64,000 bases of DNA from Aradus depressus. Its lineage: Eukaryota; Arthropoda; Insecta; Hemiptera; Aradidae. The notes beneath the pieces were generated by a model. The model saw nothing but the letters and a program-made list of their open reading frames with translations, did no database searches and was not told the origin of the DNA. The stretch is from contig OY759216.1 of the NCBI GenBank assembly GCA_963662175.1, positions 44,347,087-44,411,086 on the forward strand, written 5' to 3'. Shown piece after piece: positions 9,746 through 21,700 of this stretch; positions within the stretch are counted from its first letter, which is position 1; every line of letters begins with the position of its first letter. The translations under genes and the position numbers were made by a program.

Positions 9746-12700
9746 CTATTTCTCCCAAATGTCACCGTATATATTTGAGGGTTTCGAGTCTGTGGAAACA
9801 GGCTCTTCTGAGGCGATTCTGAGACCAGTCGGGATATCCTCCGGCGTCACCACACCCCTGAAAAATAATAACAGTTGAGGAGTATTACAATTTATAATCG
9901 TGAACAATATAATTAATTATAAAAATGTCTTACAAGGAGAGGATACAATGTTGGGGTCACGGATTTTAATGAAACATTTATTGGATGTTCTAGGTCAAAA
10001 ATAAGAAGACAGTAAAGTAAATAAATTTCATTTTGGCCATTTTTCGTTATTTTTTTGATCTGTGTGTTTTACCGATCGAGTTCTCTACCTCTTTTTTCTT
10101 GCTTTTTATCCAGATTTCAGAAAAAATATTTTCGTGTTGATTTGAGCAGTGAAATTATTTTAAAAAATTTTGAAAGAACTCTTCAAGAACAATCCATCGA
10201 TCTAGAAAACATATTTGATTAATGCTTTATACTCCAAAAATAAGGTTGAAGATGAACATGAATTGTAACTTTCTTTGTCAAGTTTTTTATAGTAAGTTAT
10301 AGTTCAACTGATGTGATACGTCGTTGGAAAAAGGAAGTAAAGCTCTTTGAAATTTGCTATCGAAATCAAAATAGATAGATTTAGAAGTTATAAGCGTTTA
10401 TAGTTGACAGTTCAAAACTGGTCTCATGAAAATGTGAGATCCAAAAATCAATAATTTTTGATTTGAACCAAAATCTGTAATCAATGGTTTTTCGACATTG
10501 GAAACACGAATTTTAAATTAGTTTTCATGAAAAAAAACTTTCCTGGCTACATTCTCTTGGAAGAAAATAGTTTTTTTCAATTATTTTTACCATTTCACTG
10601 CTAAAATCAACACGAAAATATTTTTTCTAAAAACTGGGTAAAAAACAAAAAAAAAAAAAATGAAGTAGAGAACTCCTCGATCGGTAAAGCACACGCCAAT
10701 AAAAAAAATAACGAAAAATGACCAAAATGAAATTTTCAAAATTTGTTGCGGTCAAACCAAGGCCCACTGGAACGAACGGTGAGACACGTGTCTTCTTATT
10801 TTTGACCTAGAACAAGCAAAAAAAGTTCCATCAAAATCCGTGACCCCGACATCGTATCCTCTCCTTGTTAGATGTTTTTAAAAGTAATAGAATTAAAAAA
10901 CAAGATAAAAAATAAATCTTCATATCAAAGTAATTGCAGAAGGAACTTCCGTTATGAATGTCTCATTGTCAAGAGATGTACAAACAATGCTGACAAGATA
11001 TTCAATGAGAAATTTATATCTAATTTCTTATGTTGTTCTGAATGCACATATAAAATTTCGTGTTAATGTATTCGTTTGATCAAGAGTTTACAGATAGACT
11101 TTTTGTTCTCATTTTTGGAATCAATGGGTCGGAAAACTTGGAACTTGGTAAAAACACAACATCGATTTCTGATCGATTACGAAACTTCGCTTATAATTTG
11201 TTTAGCTGGAGAAGTTTATAATCACAACCGGCCGCCATTTTTTTTAAAATCCCCACCCTCTGAAAATACTTCCCACTACTTCAGTTAAACCTTGAATATA
11301 TTGTCATCATGGCAAGCCACTTTTGAGTGGAATAATACGTCGAAAATAACAACAAATATTACGTAATGATGATAAGAAACTGTTAAGATAGATGATCACA
11401 CTTAAGTAGAACATTTGTATTTTCGTATTAATTTTCGAAAGTAAATTTATGTCCGGTTGAGCAGTGAGGTTCGATTTAGTAGTGAGTGCTAATGTGGATA
11501 TTTCTCTCAACAAATACAGAATATAACAATGGTATTTATATTTGATTCATCCACAACAGACATTTTGGTTGCTTTAGCTTTAGGACCAATAGTCGTTGTT
11601 ATCTATCTTATGTATCGTTATTCTACATCATCGTACGATTTTTGGAAATCTTTAAACGTCCCTTATTTAAAACCAATACCATTTTTTGGTAATTCATTAC
11701 GAAGTGTACTCAGTCTGAAAGCAAATAGTTTGTTACAAAAAGAAACATACAAATATTTCGGAGAACATCGTTTTGGTGGTGTGTACACATTTCGAAGACC
11801 CATATTATTTCTAAAAGATCCGAAACTTATTGAACACGTACTTATAAAAGATTTCACAACGTTTTATAATCGTGGTATCAAAGTTGACACGGAATTGGAT
11901 CCACTTGAAAAACATCTTGCCAATGTTGAAGATGCAAAATGGAAAAATTTAAGGAATAAATTAACTCCGTCCTTCACATCTGGGAAATTGAAAGGTATGC
12001 ATGATCAACTGTTAGAAAATTCTGATAGAGTGGCTAACTATTTGGCCAAATTTGAAAAGACCGGTGAACCTTTCAATGCTAAAAATGAAATGGCAAAATA
12101 TACTATAGATGTCATCGCTTCATGTGCATTTGGACTCACTGTGAACACACTGGAAAATCCTGAATCAGAATTTCGAAAAATGGGTGAAAGGATATTTGAG
12201 GCAACTTTTTCGAAAAGACTACGATTTGCTATTAGGTCATCGTTCCCTGGATTGTTGAGGCTGTTTCGATGGAAAAGTTTACCCAAGGAACTAGAGGATT
12301 TTTTTACATCAGTGGTCAAAGAGACGGTAGAGTACAGACAGAAAAATAACATACACAGAAATGATTTTCTTCAACTGTTAATGGAACTTCGGAAGGAGGA
12401 CATAGAGAAACCCAACCGAGACGATGACAGTATGTATCATTTTAATTTATTTGTACTCTCTTTTGTGTTTGTGATTAGAACTTTGTGAGCGCTCTAACTC
12501 AGAAACCATTGTAGCAATGAACTTAAAATTTAACTTAGACCTGATAAAACTTTGGTCGAAATCAGAGGAAAAAGAAGACAACTTTCCTGCGGGTCCTAAC
12601 AACATTCTACAAGATACCGCTTACATTTATGACCAAATCAAAAATGTTTTCAAATAGAAGTTGTTGAGATGAGTGAAAGGCAAACTATATATGAAATACA

Positions 12701-15700
12701 TTTTTTCGAAGTTCATTCAGTTCGCGAGATACGTGCTGTAAACTATTTTAAAATGACATCTTGAAACCCAATTTTTAAGACGTTTCTTTCATTTTGCAAA
12801 AACGGTTAGTCCCTATCGCAAAATTGGCTCTTATCATATATGTTCCTTATTAAATTTCGATAAAAATGCTGTAGTAGATCAATTTGAGATAGGACCAATA
12901 CGATCAAAATAATAGCGCATCGAAGAATGTTTCAAATTCAATTCGAAACAATCGATTGAAAATGGCAACATCTCTACTGTTGGGAGTCTTAAAAAATCAG
13001 TGTTTTTGAGATTAAGAATAAAAAAGTTCCACGATGGTTAAAAATATTTTGAGAGGGATTAACCGTTGTTAAGTTCGTTATTGTGACTCGTGTCCGGGCT
13101 TTTAACTTCTAGGTCATATCGTCTACAATCAGAGCGCTCTTTCGAAGCTCTGCTGGACATGAGCCCGACTGGGATTCCTAAATTTTGCCTACCCTAAATG
13201 TTTATTCACCTAGGGTAGGCGACTTTATCGAGTATCAGCACCGTACAGGCTCAGATCCATAGCTAACCTCGTACCGGACGACCTGCAAAAATACATAAGT
13301 ATTTCTTACAAAATATGTATTTCAGTTTTCTCTACAACTATTACTTGAAAAGATTTCTGATTAGAACATAAACAGAATCTTGTAAAATGTACTTAGGGCC
13401 CGGAGTAAAGTAGTCTAATTTTTCGTCTGATTTTGGCCAAAATCTAATTTTTCTAATCAGATCAGTTAGCACGCACATGTGAACCCTTCATCGTACATTT
13501 AATGTTCATAGCTACAATCGGTTCTGCGACAAAAACGTTCTAATCAAACACACATACGCACAGACATCATCGCGAAAATTTTCAAAACGTATTCAAGGGT
13601 CCTTGGGTCCTTAAAACGTAAAAATCTGTCGAAACCTCGAACTCAGATTTTCGCACGATTACAATACTTCCTTATAATATAGGTATAAGAAAGTAAAAAT
13701 AAAGAAAAACGTGTTTCTTGAAATATTGTTTATATCACAAATTATATATAATATATGGGAGTACATTGGGTGGCTACCATCTTGAGCCAAGACTTAACAA
13801 ATACTGAGGGAATGTTAAGTATTTGTAAAGTCGTGGCTGAAGATGGTAGGGAGCAATACCGAAAGTACTCCCATAAATTATATATATTTTTTATGAAATA
13901 GACAATATTTTTAAAAAACATACATTTTTCTTTATTTTTTTAAATTTAAATTATATTTAATTGTGGTTATGATTGCAGTGATTTTCGATGATCAGGTTAT
14001 GACCGCCAGTGCATTTGTATTTTTCTTGGCTGGGTATGATACCACTGCATCAGCTCTCAGTTACTTCATGTATGAACTGGGACGTAATCCCGAAATACAG
14101 AAGAAAATCTACAATGAAATTCAGGATAAAACAGAAAAACATGGCGGTCAGATTACTTATGATGCAGTAAAAGAAATGACATATATGGATCAAGCTGTTG
14201 ACGGTAAAATTTATTAATTTCACTTAATTTCTATTTATTTTTCTGTTAATATATTCAGTAAAGATTAAAAAAAAAAAATGTTGTCAGTGAATCATCGGTT
14301 ATGTACTTCCCCAGAACGAATTGATCAATTAACTTTTCGTTCCCCTCCAAAAACAACCGATCGTTTGTGCTAATATTTTATATATGACTTACATAGGAGC
14401 TCCTAAATCCTCATACTAAATTTTCTATCGATAAACCATTACATTGGCAGCTATTGGGGTTAAGTTGAGTTAAGCCTCTCCCCGAAACCCCCTTCCCTTT
14501 GGGCGATTTGGCTGAAAATCAATTGTTAGAGTGTTCTAAATTAACAAATACATTTTCGATATATTAATTCTATCGGGAGTTATCATGTTCACAAACACAT
14601 GATATTTTTTTCTCCATATTTGGAATCTGGAGGTCGGAAAACATGAAATTCCGTTGAAAACTCCGCATCGAATTTTTTACCGATTACATAACTTTCCCTA
14701 TACTTTGTGTAGCTGGGAAAGTGAAAATATAAAATAAATAACATCTTCACCTTAATATTTAAATCTATAAGTATTAATATTTAGTAGAAGCCATTATTTT
14801 ATACTAGCTGTAGAATCCGTATCATTTTCGTGGAGGTTCGGGGCAGGTCGAAGTGGGGATGAGATTAAAAATCAATGTTCTTTGTTAGCTCAGCGCATGC
14901 ATGCCGCACTCAACTGTGACACATCACATATTAGTAAACCAAAATCTGAATTGAATGTTTCAAAAGAACAATAAATGTTCAAAATTACAAAAGCCTCGGT
15001 AGCCTAAAGGCTTCCTTGAAAAATATTCTAAATGTAGGTGAAAACCGCATCGAAATCTGTTCACGGGTTCCGAAGTTTATCGCAATTACACAAAATAGTC
15101 AGCTACACACAGAAATAGTATTTTATAAAAGTAGAGTTTATAATTATTATGTATCTATCAATATTATTTTCAGAAACATTAAGGCGATACCCTCCAGCAA
15201 CAGGCACTATCCGAGTGGCGAGGGCACCCTACAGAATTCCCGATACTGATATAGTTCTGCCGAAGGGTATGACGGTATACATACCAATATATGCTCTTCA
15301 ACATGATCCAAAATACTTTCCCAATCCAGAGGTATTTGATCCTGATAGATTTGGAGAAGGAAAGGAAATTACCAAAGGAACCTATTTGCCATTTGGAGAT
15401 GGACCAAGGATTTGTATTGGTAACTCAATTATTTATTTACTTCCTACTCGCTCTTTCTTTTCTTTTCTATATCTCGCACATTGGGACCTGATGATGGGAC
15501 ATAAGAACGTCCCGGAACATCGTTGGGGGATAAAGACACTTCCGAAGAGTTTTTTTTGAAAAATAGTTATTTTAATTTTTATTAAATTGAAAAATGTGTC
15601 TACTTATTATGAACGTATCTTGTATTATTATTATTTTTTTTTTATATACTCATATATTTTTAAGTATTTATTTATACAGTTTTTATTAATTTCATTTTAT

Positions 15701-18700
15701 TGTTTTTAATGGTTTTTTTGTTACTACTAATCATAGATGTGTTAGACTCAAGTAGTTTTAAATCTAATTTTTGAGCTATCTTAATGTATAAATTCATTTG
15801 ACGTATCCTATTACCATGTATTGGTTTAACGGAAATAAATTTATTATTACTCTATAGTTAGTTATTGTGTTTCATGCCCGGGCTTTTAACCCTGACTCTT
15901 TAACGAGTACCTGATACCGTACAAGCTCGGGATCATAGCTTAAAGTCCCAACCCAAGGACGGGATGCTAAGGGCCTCGAAACCGAGAACTTGAGCGCAGT
16001 AAAGCACGATACCACTGAGCTACCGGCGTCCTCCCTATTACAGTATTACAACGATGAACGGCTGAGCTCGATTACAACTGTGTTGTTGTCGTATAGGTTA
16101 GAGGACACCGTTCCTTTTTTGTTGCTTAGTTTATCATAGTCTGTACTTTTTGAATCGATTTATTAGAAACTAATCGAACGAAATCATAGCGCAATCCGTG
16201 GGCATGAATTAACTGATAAGAGATAACAGTCAACTTTGGGTACGTTTTTTTTATTTTATAATTATTTTTTACGACCCTACCAATTTATTTCCCCTCGACA
16301 TTTGTTCTTATTTCATAAAAATCCCTGATTTTTCCCGTTTTCCCTGTCTGTAAACACCCTGACTTCAAGATGGGTATGAAATGAAAGGTACTGAAGCTTA
16401 TGTGATTTAGATAATAGAGATTTTTGAAATAACGACAAAACTCTCATACAAGCCCTAAGCACATCTCTCCAGAGACACACACATTCCCATCTTTTCAATA
16501 AATTCACAGAAGCAGATAGATAATAAACCCTGAAAACTCTCAAGTTTTCTCTAACTTTTGGACCCCACAGAAAAAGTGTGCGATTCAATTTTTCTGATTG
16601 TGCTTGCGGTGCCTCAATAAGAGTTCAAATTGATATATACTTTTTGTAATTCTTTCAAAATGGATCATTAACAACAAATATTTGAATTCTACTGAAATGA
16701 CCCATACTAATTGTACACCATCTGTTTCAGGTCTCAGATTCGCAAAACTGGAAATAAAATATGCAATTATTAAGATATTACAAAGATTTAAAATTTCTGT
16801 CAACAGCAAAACACAAGAACCTCTTCAGTTTAGTAGTAAGTCAATTTTATTAGCTGTAGAAGGAGGTCTATGGCTTAATTTAGAAAAAAGAAACTGAAAT
16901 AAGATAGATATTTCTTATTTTGTAAATAAACGTTGAAATAAAGAAAAATTAAATTAATTTCGTGTACTTACAAGTATTACATGAAAACTAGAGATTATGA
17001 AAAAAGTAAAATTTGACTTAGTAAAAACGCCCATCAGGGAGCAGGACATAACTTGGATTCTATATAATGTTCATAACTCGAATCAATTTTAATTTCAATA
17101 ATTTTCTCAATGTAATATTTCCGTATTTTTATCTTCACACGCGATCACAGACAGCCTCATACTGGATTTCAGCTTCCCCGTCTCGTTTCATTTATCCTTA
17201 TCAATATTGACTCATATAAACTTAAAATAAGTAAATAATTTTAATATGTAGCTGTATTGTCCACATTTTACAATTTTAATAGCAAAATAACTTGGAAACT
17301 TATTCAATGGCACCAAGGGACAATCAAAACCAGTTTTCTGAGTATGTGAATATAATCAATGATAGAATAAAATTCACGATAAAAATTGGTGGAAAGAAGA
17401 TTTTTTAGATCTGAAGTAAAAAACACTAAATAAAAATTGTAATTTCGAAATATACCTACAACCTCTGACTAACGACACAGCTATTCGTCCTTCATCAAAC
17501 TGCCCCTATAGTTTCAAATATGTAGCGTTGTATTCCATGTTCCATTGAGCGTACACTATCACGATGAATACAGAGGATAGGCGAAGAAATATAGGTAGAG
17601 CTAACGGGTTCCAAAATAAATGTATAAATAAAATGGAAAACTAAGTTAAGAAAAAAAAATAGGAAGAAACAATTTGACGATCTTAGAACCAATAAACTCC
17701 AACAAAGAGCGGAAATGGGTATAGTTTATCTCTGAACAAATAGGAAATATCTTTAAAAAATATGGTTTCAAAACACCAAATATGATAAACATACAAACAA
17801 ATGAAACTAAAGAAAATAGAAGGTAGGAACTGAGTGTATCAGGTTGAATGGGAATCGTGCAATGCAGTTCGGTTTATGGTCAATCAAGACCTACATTTAA
17901 AAAACGGGTAAAATAACACAGATCTGAAAGAAGGAAAGATTATCTACATTCGCTAAACGTATCTACGATATGGGTCACATCAACGAATCAACGGGAGTAA
18001 AGTACTTAGTATTTAGAATATTTTTATTATAAAGAGTATGTATGCATTTTTTTTTTCTAATGATATTATCTCATAGAGTCCTTATTTCTTATATATATTA
18101 TGTATTCTAATATTTAGGTTATTATTTTCTTAATTTTGTAATATTATTCACAACTCAAATATTTGTAAATGTTATGGCTAAGTTAGAACTCATATTATTA
18201 TTGTATTATACTTTGCGTCTAGTGTTACCTTTTATATATATGAATTAAACATATAAATATTTACCTGTATGCTTTGGTTCGTTTCTGTTCATACTCCTCC
18301 CTATTTTTCCTTCTCAGTTCATCGTAGGTAGTTGACTTCGAAATCGGCGGAGGGGCCATAGGACCTCTATCATCCTCTATGAACAGCCCTAGAAAAAAGA
18401 AAAAGAAATAAATTATATTATAGTCAGTTATCAGTATTCCAAGACAATGAAATTGTTCTGGAATAGGTTAAAATTTAATAGTTGTAATTTATATGCGGTA
18501 TACAAATCTATAATTAATAAATGATTTACAACTACAATCTTCAGGAGTAGTTTTTGAATTTCGAGGACTCAATGAAATGCAAACTGAAAGAAATTTAAAA
18601 TAAATATCTGACGTGGCTTTTACAGGACTTTCATAAACCAACCACGCTTTCAGATCACTCTCTCCCCCACGTCAACATCATTTCATATTGGCATTAGTGG

Positions 18701-21700
18701 ATATGTCAAAGTAATGAGTTGGCTTTAGCAGATTTTTTTGGTTTAAGTGTATAGCGTAATCGTGAGAGTGACATTCTTATACTCAGTAATTTAATTATAT
18801 TAATATTCAGCGGAATCAATCGAAGAGGAGACGAGGATCGAAAAAGGGCTCAATTCAAAAATCTCAACAATGTAATGAATGTATCGACACAAAATTTAAT
18901 ATGATGATTCAGAAGCCCCAATGTAAATCAACTATTGATTTTTAGATCAAACAGTCAATTGATTTTGAAAGTTTAATGATTTTATTAATTTATACAAACC
19001 AACTTCTCAATTAGGGAACAACGTAAAAAGATAATATATGGAAAGAAATAAATGGTGATACCATCGAGGTTGGGCCGATATGAATCGTCTAGGTTGGAGA
19101 GAAGAGGTCGATCCGAGTCTAGGTCCATCCCTGTGTTGGTAGGGTGGTCCGAGTACTTCTCTGTCTCAGGCATATTTCTATCCAGCTCCGGTGTATCGAC
19201 CATCGTAAGACTGAAACACAAATCAAATCAACATTTTAATCCCATGGGACATGTACATGACATAAGTTACTTCATATATACAACAAAATCTCATTATAAC
19301 GCCTCTCAAGGGAACAGGAGAAAAAAGCATTATGACCAAGAAAGCACTTTAACCTAGAATATACCAAAATCCAATTGTTTTCGTCTCAAAAATGTATGTA
19401 CATCAGTATTAAATAATAACCAAATATGTAATAAGACAATAAGGTAAATAATAAAATAATACTAAAAATGAATAACATATTAAATCATTTAATGATATTT
19501 TAAATGTATAAATGTAATTACAGTGTACATAATTAAGAGTTCTTATAATAATGATCAATTATTTTTTGTTTACTCGAGGACAGTTACGATTTAAAAAGAA
19601 AGTTTTCTAAGCTATTAATTTCATCAAAAATGTCCAAGTCTTCATTTTAAAATTGACCACAATGTCGACGGGCTAATGTTTTTGGAAGAGAAAATCTTTT
19701 TGATTCATCAAGGTTTTTTCGAAATCTCGAAAAGTTTGAGAGTTCATGGAAAGGACCTGAGAAAACAACAGAATTTGTTTACAGGCTACATTTGTTAAGT
19801 TGGCTGGAGGAAGACCTCAGAACGATGGGTGTGAGAAGATGGAGACGGGAGGCCGAGGATAGAGAAGAATGGCGGAAGATCGGTGCGGAGGCCCAGGTTC
19901 TACAACTATAGCGCCAGGGGAAGTAAAGTAAGTTTGTTTATAGGAAAATTAAGCATAAATTACGTCAAAGATCCAATGTTATGCATGTTTTATATTCTCC
20001 GACTGGGGGGTCGGGGAAAGTGCGTTATAAACGTGAATTGAACTATTATTTCGAGGAAAAAATACACAGAAAGACGCGCTATAGTCAGGAAAGCGTTATA
20101 ACAAAGTTTTAGACAGTAATTAATTTAAGTAACTAATATATCATGTATACTCAACATAATCACAGGTATCTCATTTTAGATATCATAAGGCAATGCATCA
20201 ATTTTACCAAAAATTTACATTAAAAATGTTGCTACTAAAATTAAATGTCTTCCTTTTTTCTAGTGAACACACACACACGATGTTTATACATAACTATAGG
20301 AGTACTAATTGGACTCACAGAGTTTATTGTTTTTTTTTTTTCTCCATACTCTAACTTCACCGTCAGACATGAAAACAATTAATAGATTCATTATTGATAT
20401 GAACAATATAACCTTCTCCTAGAAACCCGGTGCAGTCCCTTCGTTTGGCTATATCAAATCGACTTTGATGACTCTTGTTCTTCAACATAACGAAGCGCTA
20501 CTCCCAAAACGTCTACAGCTACAGAAATATTGTAGGGAATTACAGTGAACATTATAGCCCTGCACTAGAAAAAAAAAAAACTGACGGACCGTTTAAGCTT
20601 CTCAGAACATTCAACGGATTAAGCGAGGAGACGAACGATCGGGGGACGGCTCTGAGAGGTTCTATTGTAAATTAAAAAAAAAAAAAAAAAACAGGACGAT
20701 TCCTAGCATTTTTCAGCAGAATCGCCCAAAAGGAAGGGGGAGAATCAGAGGCGGAGGGTCCAACTATAAAATTATCAACAATTGCCAATGTAATGAATGT
20801 ATTCAACACAAAATTTTGTACGAGGACTCAAAAATCCCTGAGATACCTACTGCTTTTCTAACCAACCTGATGATCGATGAGGGAGAGCGAAAACATAGGT
20901 TATTCACACAGAAGTACATTGTCTAGGATTCACAGAAGACTTGTTACCTGATATCGCACAGGCACTGGACCATCGCTTAATGGCATCCTCAAGTTTTTTA
21001 CCTACCAGATTAAAATTCTTAGGGCCTCGGTCGAGTTTCGGATCTGCGATTTTGAGCTCAGTAGCCAAGCACACAACCTCTGAGGAGCACCCGCTGATTT
21101 ATTGCTATCATGATTTATAAATAGTTATGGAGAATAATTTAAACGAATAAACCTGGCCAATTTTATCCATTTTTCAGCCCACGATATATCAGTTTGGGCA
21201 GATAGTTAAAATGCTTAGAGAAAGTTAAAATGCTTAGAGGTGGTGATAGGACCTGCAGCGAAATCGGCATCTGCTAAATTAATTAGCTCAAAAGTTGGCC
21301 TTCTGTAATTGGTCGCTGTTACTTTATACAAACCAATCAATTTGAAAGGTTTTAGAAGAGACAAGTATGGTCAAACTGAGTGATTTTTAAGGCTATTTAC
21401 AATATGCTTAACTCAGGAAAAAAAGTAAGGTTAAGAGACTTTTTTGCTTACAGCCTTTTCTCCTTTTTGAGTTTGACCAATGGAAAAGTTGTCAAAAAGT
21501 ACACAAAAAAACTGATGATGAACAGACATTGAACGCAACCAAACATTTTTGAATACAATTTCAAATAGGTTTAGGTAAATAAAATTTAGTACGTGTGTGA
21601 TTCTACAATATTAGAACACCTATTAAATCAGTTCACTTTTAGACATTTTGCGGTAAATTGAAAAGAAAACCACACGATTCAAACAGGTGAGTATTGTACT

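Noticed and set aside
12038..12352. 104-codon minus-strand frame
   Set aside because: Antisense shadow of P450 exon 1.
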